A stretch of 64,000 nucleotides of DNA from Plantactinospora mayteni (GCF_016862935.1 NZ_BONX01000023.1:1-64000); one strand, 5' to 3'. Positions 24,651 through 33,973 are shown, counted from the stretch's first letter. A program made the numbers and translations. The notes: generated by a model from the letters alone, not told the origin.

Positions 24651-25517
24651 TCAGCTTGCGGCGCTACTGCCGCCGCCGGCCTGCTTGTCCCGGCCCAGGC
24701 TGGCCCGGATCTCGTCCAGTCGGGCCACCCCGGCCGGGTCGGCCGCCGGGGCCGCCGGCTCGACCGCCGGGGTGGCGGTCCCGCCGGCCAGCTTCTCCCC
24801 GGCCATGCTGGACCGGATCTGCTCCAGCCGGGACGCGCCGGCCAGGTCGAGGGTGGACTTCTGGATCTCCAGCATCCGGCCCTCGACGGAGTTGCCGGCC
24901 AGCTCGGCCCGACCCATCGCGTTGGCGTAGCGCCGCTCGATCCGGTCCCGCACCTCGTCGAGCGAGGGGGTGTTTCCCGGTGCGGCGAGCGCGGACATCG
25001 ACTCCAGCGACTTGGCCACGCTCTCCTGCATCTTGGCCTGCTCAAGCTGGCTGAGCAGCTTGGCCCGCTCGGCCAGCTTCTGCTGGAGGATCATCGAGTT
25101 GTTCTCGACCGCCCGGCGCGCCTGGGCGGCGGCACCGATCGCCTGGTCGTGCAGGGTCTTGAGATCCTCGGTCGACTGCTCGGCCGCGACGAGCTGGGTG
25201 GCGATGGTCTGCGCACTCTGCTCGTATTTCGTGGCCTCGGTCTCGTCACCGGCGGCCCGGGCCCGGTCGGCGAGCACCAGGGCCTGCCGGGCCATCCCCT
25301 GCAACCGCTCGACCTCGGACATCTGCCGGGACAGCCGCATCTCCAACTGGCGCTGGTTGCCGATCACCGCCGCGGCCTGCTGGACGAGCGCCTGGTGCTG
25401 GCGCTGCGCCTCCTCGACGGCCTGCTGGATCTGCACCTTGGGATCGGCGTACTCATCGATCTTGGCGCCGAACAACGCCATCATGTAGCGCCAGCCCTTG
25501 ACGAACGGGTTCGCCAT
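24651..25517 (-). CDS. pspA: Phage shock protein A (PspA/IM30, 35-kDa antigen)
   Basis: A 288-residue, almost entirely helical protein. It begins [20 protein letters not shown], the amphipathic PspA N-terminus, followed by long coiled-coil helices ([40 protein letters not shown]) to ~residue 190. The C-terminus ([17 protein letters not shown]) resembles actinobacterial PspA. It forms membrane-bound oligomers or rods that protect the cytoplasmic membrane under envelope stress. ATG at 25517 matches the family start; the open frame continues upstream without similarity. It is downstream of clgR, whose product activates pspA in mycobacteria. Confidence 0.93.
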   Translation of the reverse strand: MANPFVKGWRYMMALFGAKIDEYADPKVQIQQAVEEAQRQHQALVQQAAAVIGNQRQLEMRLSRQMSEVERLQGMARQALVLADRARAAGDETEATKYEQSAQTIATQLVAAEQSTEDLKTLHDQAIGAAAQARRAVENNSMILQQKLAERAKLLSQLEQAKMQESVAKSLESMSALAAPGNTPSLDEVRDRIERRYANAMGRAELAGNSVEGRMLEIQKSTLDLAGASRLEQIRSSMAGEKLAGGTATPAVEPAAPAADPAGVARLDEIRASLGRDKQAGGGSSAAS

Positions 25518-25639
25518 CTCCCGGTATCCCCTCAGTGTCATCAGTCCAGTAGCCGTGTCGGCCGGCCCGAAAAGGCGCCCGCGCGACAGGATCTCCATCG
25601 TCCCAGGATCGCGCCACCCCGGCATACGACCTCAGGGGG

Positions 25640-25654
25640 ATATCCACCGGATAT
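25640..25654. promoter_or_regulatory. Inverted repeat upstream of pspA
   Basis: atatcc-acc-ggatat, an AT-rich 15-bp inverted repeat in an otherwise GC-rich 216-bp gap between clgR and pspA, 123 bp before the pspA start. It does not fit the published ClgR consensus (CGCT-N5-GCG type). It could be an operator of another regulator. Confidence 0.35.
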
Positions 25655-25733
25655 GCGGTTAGGGGCCCACCGTAACGCGGTCGGCCCCCGCCGAGCCACA
25701 CCTTCGTCGGCGCCGGGAGCCCTGACGGGCCGC

Positions 25734-26462
25734 TCAGCCGACGCAGACGACGTCCCGCTCGGGGTTGCTGCTCGGGCGGATCCGGCGGGTGGTCCGCAGG
25801 GTCGCCTTGAGCGGCGATTCCTGCCGTACCGTCACCGAAACGGTGCCATCGGTCGCGATCTGCCGTACCGGCTCGGCGCCGAGCTGGTGCACGCCGCCCT
25901 CGGTGAGGGTACGCAGGGCCCGGTCGGCCAGCGCCGGTCCGGCCAGGGACGCCTCGACCCGCGCTGACTGCGCGACGGGCTCGGTACGGGCCGGTTCGGC
26001 CGCCGCCGCCTGCCGGGCCGGCTCGGCGGCGCCGGACTGCCGTACAGGCTCGGCGGTGGCCGGCTGACGGGCCGGCTCGGTCGCGCCGGACTGCCGGGCC
26101 GGTTCCGGGTACGCCGGCAGGGCCCGCCCAGCCTCCTCGGCCGGTCCCCCGGACTCCGGACGCCTCGCCCCGTCCCGCCCGCCGGACAGCGGGCTCTCCT
26201 GGACCGGCACCAGCACCCCGGGCAGCCCCTCGGCCACCTCGACGGTGTCGCTGACGTCCCGGAGCAGCTCGGAGAGCCGGGCACCCAGCGCGTCGCAGAT
26301 GGCGGCCAGCAGCTCGCTCGACGCCTCCTTCTGGCCCCGCTCGATCTCGGAGAGGTAGCCCAGGCTGACGTTGGCGGCAGAGGAGACCTCGCGCAGGGTC
26401 CGGTGCTGCCCCTGCCGACGCGCCCGTAGCGCGTCACCGATCACCCGGCGTAGCAGGACCAT
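25734..26462 (-). CDS. clgR: Clp gene regulator ClgR (XRE-type HTH) with long C-terminal extension
   Basis: A 242-residue protein. Residues ~1-75 are the ClgR helix-turn-helix ([60 protein letters not shown]), which recognises clp and psp promoters. Typical ClgR proteins end soon after this domain. Here a low-complexity stretch with several EPARQ/EPVRQ units (~115-165) follows, then a further ~70 residues ending VVCVG. ATG at 26462 has a GGGAGGT site. It is the first gene of the clgR-pspA-pspM unit; a five-copy 25-bp array (26531-26655) lies upstream. Confidence 0.88.
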   Translation of the reverse strand: MVLLRRVIGDALRARRQGQHRTLREVSSAANVSLGYLSEIERGQKEASSELLAAICDALGARLSELLRDVSDTVEVAEGLPGVLVPVQESPLSGGRDGARRPESGGPAEEAGRALPAYPEPARQSGATEPARQPATAEPVRQSGAAEPARQAAAAEPARTEPVAQSARVEASLAGPALADRALRTLTEGGVHQLGAEPVRQIATDGTVSVTVRQESPLKATLRTTRRIRPSSNPERDVVCVG

Positions 26463-26530
26463 CGCACCTCCCGTGTCGCGGGCTCAGACCCTCCCGGACG
26501 TCGGACCGGCGCCGTCACCTGGACCCCGCC

Positions 26531-26655
26531 GCGCTGCGGCGACCTCGACCTCGCCGTGGTACGGCGGTCTCGATCCGCCCGCGCTACGGCGGTGTCGATC
26601 TGGCCGTACTGCGGCGATGTCGATCTGGCCGCCTTGCGGCGGTGACCGCGACGTC
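26531..26655. repeat. Five-copy 25-bp tandem array upstream of clgR
   Basis: Contiguous 25-bp units start at 26531, 26556, 26581, 26606 and 26631, sharing a core of the form tgcggcgatgtcgatctggc. They fill the gap between the cinA stop (26758) and the clgR start (26462), beginning 69 bp upstream of clgR. The rest of this 295-bp gap shows no recognisable promoter. Confidence 0.88.
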
Positions 26656-26757
26656 GACTGCCCGAGCCTTCCCGCAACCGTACCCGGTACGGCCGCCGAC
26701 GACATCCCGCCCCGCCAGTCCGATCTTCCCGCCACCCGCCCGCCGATGGCGCGGGAA

Positions 26758-27282
26758 TCAGCGTGGGCCGCCGACCGGGCGCTCGTCGGCCTCGGCGTGC
26801 AGCCGTTCGGCGAGCAGGTGCAGGGCGCCGCTCACCGCACCGATCCGGATCCGCAGCCGGTTGCCGTCGAGGTCGAGTCGGCGTACGACGGTGCCGGAGG
26901 GGCCGGCCGCCGCCACGAAGACGAGTCCGACCGGCTTGCCGTCCTGCGGTTCCGGGCCGGCGACCCCGGTGGTGGCGAGGCACCAGTCCGCGCCGCAGCG
27001 CGCCCGGCCACCCTCGGCCAGCGCCGCCGCCACGTCCGGATCGACCGGACCACGCTGGGCGAGCAGTTCGGCCGGTACGCCCACCAGCGACGACTTCAGC
27101 TCGGTCGCGTACGCCACCAGGCCGCCCCGGAACACGCTGCTGACCCCGGCGATGTCGACGATCGTCGCGGCCAGCAGGCCACCGGTGAGCGACTCCACCA
27201 CCGCCAGGGTGGCGCCCCGGTCGACCAGCGCGTGTACGACCGCCGCGGCCCCGTTGTCGGCCGCCCGTGCGGGGTCGTCCAT
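26758..27282 (-). CDS. cinA: CinA C-terminal domain protein (NMN amidohydrolase type)
   Basis: A 174-residue protein of the PncC/CinA-C family. It has LAVVESLTGGLLAATIVDIA, VFRGGLVAYATELKSSLVGV, CLATTGVAGPEPQDGKPVGL and a closing RLRIRIGAVSGALHLL. The N-terminal molybdopterin-binding half of full-length CinA is absent, as in stand-alone PncC enzymes that deamidate nicotinamide mononucleotide for NAD salvage. ATG at 27282 begins MDDPARAADNGAAAVV. It lies between pgsA and clgR, 87 bp after pgsA, an order conserved in many actinobacteria. Confidence 0.9.
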   Translation of the reverse strand: MDDPARAADNGAAAVVHALVDRGATLAVVESLTGGLLAATIVDIAGVSSVFRGGLVAYATELKSSLVGVPAELLAQRGPVDPDVAAALAEGGRARCGADWCLATTGVAGPEPQDGKPVGLVFVAAAGPSGTVVRRLDLDGNRLRIRIGAVSGALHLLAERLHAEADERPVGGPR

Positions 27283-27369
27283 CCGATCCTCCTCCGGTCA
27301 GCCGCGCTCTGCGGCCCGTCGATTCCTGGCCGGGGCCGGTCGGGGGGTGCTACTCGGCCGGTGCGCCGG

Positions 27370-28152
27370 TCAGGGTGCGGCGCGGCGCAGCCGCAGCGCC
27401 CGGACCACGTAGTCGAGCCCGGTCAGCACGGTCACCACCACGGCGACACCGAGGATCCACGGCCCGACCCAGGCCACGCTCTCCGGCACCGGCCAGAGGT
27501 ACCAGACGATGGCCAGGGTCTGGACGGCGGTCTTGGCCTTGCCGCCCCGGCTGGCCGCGATGACGCCGTACCTGATCACCCAGAACCGCATCAGCGTGAT
27601 GCCGAACTCGCGGACCAGGATGAGTACGGTGATCCACCAGGGGATCCGGTCATACCAGGACAGTAGGACCAGAGCGGTGCCGGTCAGCGCCTTGTCGGCG
27701 ATCGGGTCGGCCACCTTGCCGAACGAGGTGACCAGCGCCCAGCGCCGGGCGATCCAGCCGTCGACCAGATCCGTCGCCGCAGCGACGACGAAGGTCAGGC
27801 AGGCGGCCACCCGCCAGCCGGAGTGCACCATCTCGGAGCTGATCACCAGCCCGACGAAGACGGGTACCAGCGCCAGCCGGAGCGCGGTGAGCCCGTTGGC
27901 CGCGTTGACCACCGGGACCGGACCGACCCGACCGGAGGGCGCCGGCTCGACGGCCGACGCGGCCCGACCCGATCCGGCACCCGCGCCACTCCGGCCCGCC
28001 CCGGGCTCGACCGTGCCGGCCGGCGTCGGCGAGCCCGCCCCGGCCGGTACCGCATCCGCCGCCTCGGTCACGACGGCGTCCCGCCGCCAGCGGCGCACCG
28101 GTGGGGTGCCCTCGACGGGACCGTCGCTGCCACCCGGATCACCCCGCCCCAC
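27370..28152 (-). CDS. pgsA: CDP-diacylglycerol-glycerol-3-phosphate 3-phosphatidyltransferase family protein
   Basis: A CDP-alcohol phosphatidyltransferase with the full catalytic motif D-x2-DG-x2-AR-x8-G-x3-D-x3-D, seen in [10 protein letters not shown] and [11 protein letters not shown]. Six hydrophobic helices span residues ~80-250. The first ~80 residues are a low-complexity proline/glycine/alanine tail. GTG at 28152 overlaps the rimO stop by 14 bp; GTG at 28071 is an alternative that shortens only the disordered tail. It makes phosphatidylglycerophosphate, or a related lipid (mycobacterial PgsA3 paralogue), at the inner membrane. Confidence 0.87.
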   Translation of the reverse strand: MGRGDPGGSDGPVEGTPPVRRWRRDAVVTEAADAVPAGAGSPTPAGTVEPGAGRSGAGAGSGRAASAVEPAPSGRVGPVPVVNAANGLTALRLALVPVFVGLVISSEMVHSGWRVAACLTFVVAAATDLVDGWIARRWALVTSFGKVADPIADKALTGTALVLLSWYDRIPWWITVLILVREFGITLMRFWVIRYGVIAASRGGKAKTAVQTLAIVWYLWPVPESVAWVGPWILGVAVVVTVLTGLDYVVRALRLRRAAP

Positions 28153-29650
28153 GCGGCGCCGCCGAGACCATCTCCTCCGGTACGGCCACCAGGTCCACGC
28201 CCTCGGTGCCGGTGACTCTGGCCCGGACCAGGTCGCCCGGGCGTAACGCGGCCAGGTCGACCCCGCCGCCGACCGGGGCGACCAGGGTCGTCGAGCCGTC
28301 CACCTCCGGCGCCTGGTGGGCCGCCCGGCCCTCCACCACGCCGTCGTCCACCGAGTCGACCAGCACCTCGACGGCCGCGCCGAGCCGCTCCTCGGCGCGC
28401 TGCGAGCAGAGTTCGTCGGCGAGCGCGGAGAGCCGGTCGTAGCGCCGCTTGACGGTGGCCGCCGACACCTTGCCCGGCAGGGTGGCGGCCTCGGTGCCGT
28501 CCTCGTCGCTGTAGTCGAAGACGCCGATCGCGTCCAGCCGGGCGGCGGTGAGGAAGCGCTCCAGCTCCGCCACGTCCGCCCGGGTCTCGCCGGGGAAGCC
28601 GACGATCACGTTGCTCCGCGCCCCGGCGTCGGGGGCGAACTCCCGGACCGACCCGAGCAGTTCGAGGAACCGGTCGGTCGAGCCGAACCGGCGCATCCGG
28701 CGCAACACCGCCTCGCTGGAGTGCTGGAACGAGAGGTCGAAGTAGGGCGCGACGCCCGGCGTGCTGGCGATCACCTCGACCAGCCCGGGACGGGTCTCCG
28801 CCGGCTGGAGGTAGCTGGCCCGGACCCGGACGATGCCGTCGACGGCGGCGAGCTGCGGCAGCAGCTTCTCCAGCAGCCGGGGGTCGCCGAGATCCTTGCC
28901 GTACGAGGTGGAGTTCTCGCTGACCAGCACCAGCTCCCGGACGCCCGAGCGGGCCAGCCACTCCGCCTCGGCGAGCAGGTCGTCCGGGGTACGCGAGACG
29001 AAGGCGCCGCGGAAGGTCGGGATGGCGCAGAACGCGCAGCGCCGGTCGCAGCCGCTGGCCAGCTTCAGCGAGGCGACCGGGCCGGAGTCGAGCCGGTGCC
29101 GCAGCACCGGACGCAGGTGCGCCGGGGTGTGCGCGTCGGCCACCAGCGTGCCGCCGGCCGGGCGGGCGGGCGCCTCGCCGTGCCCCGGCACCACGACCGC
29201 GCCGCCGTGCCGGGCCACCGGGGTCAGCGGCAGCAGCTCGCGCCGGTCCCGGGGGGTGTGCGCGGGGAACTGCTTGCCGGCCAGCACGTCGTCCAGCCGG
29301 GCCGAGATGTCGGGATAGTCGTCGAAGCTGAGTACCGCGCCGGCCTCGGGCATGCCGTCGGCCAGCTCCCGGCCGTACCGCTCGGCCATGCAGCCCGCCG
29401 CCACCACCTTGGCCCCGGTGTCGGCGGCGGCCAGCAGCGTCTGGATCGAGTCCTGCTTGGCCTTCTCCACGAAACCGCAGGTGTTGACCAGCACCACGTC
29501 GGCACCCTCGCCGTCGGTGGTCACCTGCCAGCCGTCGGCGTCCAGCCGGGCGGCCAACTCCTCCGAGTCGACCTCGTTACGGGCACAGCCGAGGGTGAGC
29601 AGCGCGACCCGGCGGCCGGCGGTCGAGGAGGAGGAAGTGGCAGACACCAT
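28139..29650 (-). CDS. rimO: Ribosomal protein S12 methylthiotransferase RimO
   Basis: A 503-residue radical-SAM enzyme. The N-terminal UPF0004 domain has cluster ligands C22 ([10 protein letters not shown]), C58 (NTCGF) and C87 (AGCMAE). The radical-SAM site is C201-x3-C205-x2-C208 ([10 protein letters not shown]). The C-terminal TRAM domain runs from ~430. [10 protein letters not shown] and the FPGETRADV region favour RimO over MiaB. It methylthiolates an aspartate of S12. A stretch at ~145-190 ([19 protein letters not shown]) is a low-complexity insertion compared with most RimO proteins. It overlaps pgsA and is probably co-transcribed with it. Confidence 0.92.
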   Translation of the reverse strand: MVSATSSSSTAGRRVALLTLGCARNEVDSEELAARLDADGWQVTTDGEGADVVLVNTCGFVEKAKQDSIQTLLAAADTGAKVVAAGCMAERYGRELADGMPEAGAVLSFDDYPDISARLDDVLAGKQFPAHTPRDRRELLPLTPVARHGGAVVVPGHGEAPARPAGGTLVADAHTPAHLRPVLRHRLDSGPVASLKLASGCDRRCAFCAIPTFRGAFVSRTPDDLLAEAEWLARSGVRELVLVSENSTSYGKDLGDPRLLEKLLPQLAAVDGIVRVRASYLQPAETRPGLVEVIASTPGVAPYFDLSFQHSSEAVLRRMRRFGSTDRFLELLGSVREFAPDAGARSNVIVGFPGETRADVAELERFLTAARLDAIGVFDYSDEDGTEAATLPGKVSAATVKRRYDRLSALADELCSQRAEERLGAAVEVLVDSVDDGVVEGRAAHQAPEVDGSTTLVAPVGGGVDLAALRPGDLVRARVTGTEGVDLVAVPEEMVSAAPRGAG

Positions 29651-29772
29651 CCGAGCCTACCGGGAGGGCCGGACGGTCCCGGCATGGCGGCTGCCCCCGT
29701 GCCGGGCGCGTCACCCCGGCCCGGCACCCCGAACCGGCGGCGCCGCACCGGCCGGCTCGGCCGCCGCCCGGG

Positions 29773-30693
29773 TCAGCCGTCGGCCCCCGACCGGGTCAGC
29801 CGGTCGAGCAGGAACGCCTCGCTGCCGGCCAGGCCGACCGCGCAGAAGACCGTCACCTGGTCCGCCGTGGTCCGGCCCGGAAGCGCGCCGGCCAGCACCG
29901 CGCCCAGCCCCCGCAACCGCCCGGCGTACGCCCCGACGGTGGCGAGCATCGGCGGGTCGTACGCCCCGGCCTGGGTCAGCGAGTCGGTGACCAGCAGATC
30001 CGCCCGGTCCAGCAGGTCGGGGCCGAACTCCGCCCGGCCCACCTGCTTGTGCCCGACCGTGTTCAGGTGACTGCCGGGGCTCAGGTCGGCGGCCGAGATC
30101 ACCGGAGTGGGGCTGGTGGTGGCGAGCACCACGATGTCGCGGTCGCGTACCGCCGCCGGGGCGGTGGAGACCGGCCGGGCCGGGATGCCCAGTTCGGCCC
30201 GTACCCGGGCGGCGAACTTCTCCCGCCCGGCCGGAGTACGGCAGAAGACCGTCACCTCGCGCAGCCGGCGTACCGCCGCGATGGCCCAGACCTGTGCCCA
30301 CGCCTGGCCACCGGCACCGATCACCCCGAGCGTGGCCGCGTCCGGCCGGGCGAGCACGTCCACCGCCACCCCGCCGAGCGCCCCGGTACGCCGGGACCCG
30401 ATCTCCTCGCCGACCGCGATCGCCCGGACCCGCCCGGTACCGGCCTCGTGCAGCGCCACCACCTGCTCACCCTCGGCATGCCCGAAGGTGTCGTACGAGC
30501 GGAAGCCGTACCACTCGCCGGTGAGCTGCCCAGCGGTGAGGACCAGCCGGCCACCGGCCAGCGGTGCGGCCACCCGGGGCGGGGCGACGAGCCGCCCCCG
30601 GTACGCCGCCAGCAGGGCGTCCCGGATCGCCCTTACCGCCGTCGCGGGGTCCAACCGGGCCGCCACCTCGGCGTCGGTGATGAACTGGGTCAT
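29773..30693 (-). CDS. Ornithine cyclodeaminase / mu-crystallin family protein
   Basis: A 306-residue NAD(P)-dependent enzyme. It begins MTQFITDAEVAARL. Residues ~100-150 contain SRRTGALGGVAVDVLAR and the Rossmann motif LGVIGAGGQAWAQVWAI; the later VLATTSPTPVISAADLSPG and LNTVGHKQVGRAEFG are also typical. Family members include ornithine cyclodeaminase, alanine dehydrogenase and ketimine reductases, so the substrate is open. The ATG at 30693 was chosen because a promoter with MerR-type spacing (30700-30730) places transcription start at its A, giving a leaderless mRNA. It is not a clear part of the rimO or ftsK units. Confidence 0.82.
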   Translation of the reverse strand: MTQFITDAEVAARLDPATAVRAIRDALLAAYRGRLVAPPRVAAPLAGGRLVLTAGQLTGEWYGFRSYDTFGHAEGEQVVALHEAGTGRVRAIAVGEEIGSRRTGALGGVAVDVLARPDAATLGVIGAGGQAWAQVWAIAAVRRLREVTVFCRTPAGREKFAARVRAELGIPARPVSTAPAAVRDRDIVVLATTSPTPVISAADLSPGSHLNTVGHKQVGRAEFGPDLLDRADLLVTDSLTQAGAYDPPMLATVGAYAGRLRGLGAVLAGALPGRTTADQVTVFCAVGLAGSEAFLLDRLTRSGADG

Positions 30694-30699
30694 CAACGA

Positions 30700-30730
30700 A
30701 TTCTGATACTTCAACCGTGGTTGAGGTCAA
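30700..30730 (-). promoter_or_regulatory. MerR-type promoter and operator of the ornithine-cyclodeaminase-like gene
   Basis: On the minus strand TTGACC (30730-30725) and CAGAAT (30705-30700) are separated by 19 bp, the stretched spacing of MerR-family promoters. The spacer is largely an inverted repeat (acttcaacc-gt-ggttgaggt on the plus strand, one mismatch). Counting seven bases from the -10 lands on the A of the ATG at 30693. No MerR regulator gene is visible in the window. Confidence 0.65.
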
Positions 30731-30752
30731 CCGCCGGTCGGTAACGCCGCCT

Positions 30753-30837
30753 CCGGGCCGATCAGTCCACCGGGCGGACCAGTCGTCCGGGCCGATCAGT
30801 CCACCGGGCCGATCAGTCCACCGGGCCGATCAGTCCT
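30753..30837. repeat. 17-bp tandem array covering the ftsK stop codon
   Basis: Five contiguous copies of ccgggccgatcagtcca (three exact, one with one change, one with several) start at 30753, 30770, 30787, 30804 and 30821. The last unit contains the ftsK stop codon (30832-30830), so the array is an extension of the gene's 3' end. Confidence 0.92.
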
Positions 30838-33304
30838 CCGGGCGGAGCGCCGCCAGCGCCTCCTCCAGTTCGTCCGGCTTGACCAGCACGTCCCGGGCCT
30901 TCGAGCCCTCGGACGGCCCAACGATGCCCCGGGTCTCCATCAGGTCCATCAGCCGGCCCGCCTTGGCGAAGCCGACCCGCAGCTTGCGCTGGAGCATCGA
31001 GGTCGAGCCGAACTGCGAGGTGACCACCAGCTCGATTGCCTGCACCAGCAGGTCGAGGTCGTCGCCGATGTCCTCGTCGACCTTCTTCTTGGTGTCCTGC
31101 GCCGGGGTCAGCACGTCGGACCGGAACTCCGGCTCGCGCTGGTTCTTGCAGAACTTGACGATGTCGTTGATCTCGCCCTCGGTGACCCAGGCACCCTGGA
31201 TGCGTACCGGCTTGGAGGCGCCCATCGGCAGGAACAGGCCGTCGCCCCGGCCGATCAGCTTCTCCGCGCCCGGCTGGTCGAGGATGACCCGGGAGTCGGC
31301 CAGCGACGAGGTGGCGAAGGCGAGCCGGGACGGCACGTTCGCCTTGATCAGACCGGTCACCACGTCGACCGACGGGCGCTGGGTGGCCAGCACCAGGTGG
31401 ATGCCGGCGGCCCGCGCGAGCTGGGTGATCCGGACGACCGAGTCCTCGACGTCGCGCGGCGCCACCATCATCAGGTCGGCCAGCTCGTCCACGACCACCA
31501 GCAGGTACGGGTACGGCCGGATCTCCCGCTCGCTGCCCGGTGGCGGCTTGATCTGGCCGGTCCGGACCTTGCGGTTGTAGTCGTCGATGTGGCGTACCCC
31601 GGCGGCGGCCAGGTCGTCATAGCGCATGTCCATCTCGCGGACCACCCAGTCCAGCGAGTCCGCCGCCTTCTTCGGGTTGGTCACGATCGGTGTGACCAGG
31701 TGCGGGATCCCCTCGTAGTTGGTCATCTCGACCCGCTTCGGGTCGATCAGCAGCAGCCGTACCTCGTCTGGAGTCGCCCGGGTCAAGACGGACACAAGCA
31801 GACTATTCAGACATGAGCTCTTGCCGGCACCGGTTGCGCCGGCAATGAGGATGTGCGGCATCTTGGCGAGGTTGGCGACCACGAAGCCGCCCTCGATGTC
31901 CTTGCCGAGCGCCACCAGCATCGGATGGTGGTCGCCGGTCGCCGCCCGGGACCGGAGCACGTCGCCGAGCGCCACGTCCTCCCGATCGCTGTTCGGGATC
32001 TCCACACCGACCGCGCTCTTGCCCGGGATCGGGCTGAGGATCCGCACGTCCGGGGACTTGACCGCGTACGCGATGTTGCGGGAGAGCTGGGTGATCCGCT
32101 CGACCTTCACGCCGTGCCCGAGTTCGACCTCGTACCTGGTGACGGTCGGGCCCCGGGTGAAGCCGGTCACCGCCGCGTCCACGTCGAACTGGTCGAAGAC
32201 CCCGGTCAGCGCGGCGATCACCTCGTCGTTGGCCCGGCTGCGGGTCTTCGCCGCACCGCCGGGGCGCAGCAGGTTGGCCGGCGGCAGCGTGTAGTCGCCG
32301 GCCAGCCCGGTGATCGCCAACTGCTCCGCCCGGGTGGGTGCCGCCGAGTGCTCCGGCGGCTCCGGCGCCTTCCGGGCGGCCGGTACCTTCCCCTTCGGCT
32401 TGCGCGGCACCGGCACGGTCCCCTGCGCAGGGGTGTCGATCTCGTAGCCGGGCTCGTCTTCGTCGGCCGGGTCCGGCAGCGGCGACGGGCGGCGGCGCGG
32501 CGGCCGGCGGCCCTGGGTGCCCCGGGCCGACTCGGGCTCGGCGTCCTCCTCCGACTCCGGCCGGCCCAGTACCGCGCCGGCGAGCAGCCCGAGCCGCTCC
32601 GGCACCTTGTTGATCGGCGTCGCGGTCACCACCAGCAGCCCGAAGAGCAGCAGCAGCACCAGCAGCGGTACGGCGACCCAGGCGCTGACCGCGCTCTCCA
32701 GCGGGCCGCCGACCCCGGCCCCGATCAGGCCACCGGCGTAGTCCCGCTCGACGTTGTCCGCCGGATGCTGCCCGATGTGCAGCAGCGCCGCCGTGCCGAC
32801 GATCAGCGCGGTCCAGCCGACCAGCCCCCGGCCCCGGTGCTCCGGCTCGGCGGGCACGCGCATCAGCTTGACCGACCCGATCAGCAGCAGGATCGGTAGC
32901 ACGATCGAGATCGCCCCGAAGAACAGCCGGATGGTGTCGGCGAGTCGACCGCCCAGCGGCCCGGCGGAGGAGAACCAGACCGCCACGGCGCTGAGGATCG
33001 CCAGGCCGAGCAGGAGCAGACCGGCGCCGTCCCGGCGATGCTCCGGGTCGAGGTCGCGCGCGGTCGCCGCCTGCCGGCCGGCCGCCCGCATCGCCCAGCC
33101 GACGCCGTGGGCCAGCCCCATCCAGGTCGCCCCGAGCGCCCGGCCGACGTACGCCGCCGGAGTGGTCCGGGTCGGCCGGCGGGTGGCGGCGGTCCGGCTC
33201 CGGGCCGGCTGCCGCGCCCGGGTGTTGCTCGTCCGTGTACCGCCGGACCGGGTCGTGGACCCGCTCCGGCGCCGGTTCGCCTGAGAGGAGGCACGGCCCG
33301 CCAT
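30830..33304 (-). CDS. ftsK: DNA translocase FtsK/SpoIIIE
   Basis: An 824-residue protein. A basic N-terminus (~1-60) is followed by about four membrane helices (~90-240), a proline-rich linker, and the motor domain with Walker A GATGAGKSSCLNSLL (near residue 490) and Walker B YLLVVVDELADLMM. IDPKRVEMTNYEGIPHLVTP is diagnostic. The C-terminal gamma winged helix (DDLDLLVQAIELVVTSQFGS, TSMLQRKLRVGFAKAGRLMD) reads oriented sequences. It pumps chromosomal DNA through the septum during division or sporulation. ATG at 33304 (MAGRASSQANRRRSG) was chosen over further upstream starts. It is in the conserved ftsK-rimO-pgsA-clgR neighbourhood. Confidence 0.95.
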   Translation of the reverse strand: MAGRASSQANRRRSGSTTRSGGTRTSNTRARQPARSRTAATRRPTRTTPAAYVGRALGATWMGLAHGVGWAMRAAGRQAATARDLDPEHRRDGAGLLLLGLAILSAVAVWFSSAGPLGGRLADTIRLFFGAISIVLPILLLIGSVKLMRVPAEPEHRGRGLVGWTALIVGTAALLHIGQHPADNVERDYAGGLIGAGVGGPLESAVSAWVAVPLLVLLLLFGLLVVTATPINKVPERLGLLAGAVLGRPESEEDAEPESARGTQGRRPPRRRPSPLPDPADEDEPGYEIDTPAQGTVPVPRKPKGKVPAARKAPEPPEHSAAPTRAEQLAITGLAGDYTLPPANLLRPGGAAKTRSRANDEVIAALTGVFDQFDVDAAVTGFTRGPTVTRYEVELGHGVKVERITQLSRNIAYAVKSPDVRILSPIPGKSAVGVEIPNSDREDVALGDVLRSRAATGDHHPMLVALGKDIEGGFVVANLAKMPHILIAGATGAGKSSCLNSLLVSVLTRATPDEVRLLLIDPKRVEMTNYEGIPHLVTPIVTNPKKAADSLDWVVREMDMRYDDLAAAGVRHIDDYNRKVRTGQIKPPPGSEREIRPYPYLLVVVDELADLMMVAPRDVEDSVVRITQLARAAGIHLVLATQRPSVDVVTGLIKANVPSRLAFATSSLADSRVILDQPGAEKLIGRGDGLFLPMGASKPVRIQGAWVTEGEINDIVKFCKNQREPEFRSDVLTPAQDTKKKVDEDIGDDLDLLVQAIELVVTSQFGSTSMLQRKLRVGFAKAGRLMDLMETRGIVGPSEGSKARDVLVKPDELEEALAALRPED

Positions 33305-33505
33305 AAGTTCACACGTTAGCGGCGCGCGTTGAGGATTCCCCGCTTTTGCGCGTCGTGTCTGACCAGCTACCTTGCGGATCACACCCGACCGGCACCGTCC
33401 ACGCCCCCGGCGATCCCCGCCGTCGGCAGCCCGGCCTGTCCCGACAGTGGCGGCCGTGGTCCTACCATCACGGGCGGAGCCGCCAGCCGTCCAGGAGGGA
33501 CCCGC

Positions 33506-33973
33506 ATGCCCGTACCGGATGCCGTGGACGCCGCAGACCGGCCCGACGGTGGCCGGTCGGAGCGACTGCGACCGCTGACCGAGGAACTTCTCGGCAGCGT
33601 GCTCGGGGGCCGGGGGCACACCTGCTACACCGATCCGGACGGCGACCTGGTCGGCAGTTGGGACGGCAACCTGTTCTACTTCCTCCGGCTCGGCGAGGCC
33701 GGCGAGGTACTCCAGGTCCGCGCGATGGCGGCGAGCCGGTTCTCGGTCGACGACGTGCCCGCGCTGTACGCGTTCTGCAACGCCTGGAACCGCGACCGGC
33801 TCTGGCCGAAGGCGTTCGTGCAGGTCAACGACGACGGCAGCGCCCGGGTCTGCGGCGAGGTGGTCACCGACCTGGAGCGTGGGGTCACGGTGCGGCAGCT
33901 CGACCAGTTGCTCGACTGCGGCATCTCGACCGGCCGGCAGATGTGTGCCGCCGTGGCGGAGCTGCGACGCTGA
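33506..33973 (+). CDS. YbjN domain-containing protein
   Basis: A 155-residue protein. Residues ~20-155 form a YbjN domain: CYTDPDGDLVGSWDGNLFYF, ALYAFCNAWNRDRLWPKAFV and VTDLERGVTVRQLDQLLDCG. This fold is related to type III secretion chaperones; in actinobacteria the role is not established. ATG at 33506 has an aggaggg site six to seven bases upstream. It is divergent from ftsK (201 bp apart) and followed 87 bp later by a longer protein whose C-terminus is a second YbjN domain, so the two are tandem paralogues. Confidence 0.82.
   Translation: MPVPDAVDAADRPDGGRSERLRPLTEELLGSVLGGRGHTCYTDPDGDLVGSWDGNLFYFLRLGEAGEVLQVRAMAASRFSVDDVPALYAFCNAWNRDRLWPKAFVQVNDDGSARVCGEVVTDLERGVTVRQLDQLLDCGISTGRQMCAAVAELRR

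Noticed and set aside
24651-25625. Longer PspA start at 25625
   Set aside because: The extra 36 residues have no similarity to PspA, whose N-terminal amphipathic helix begins exactly at the ATG at 25517.
30753-30837. Repeat array considered as a CRISPR
   Set aside because: The units are contiguous, 17 bp long and lack spacers; there are no cas genes. The arrays at 1-96, 26531-26655 and 45401-45498 were rejected for the same reason.
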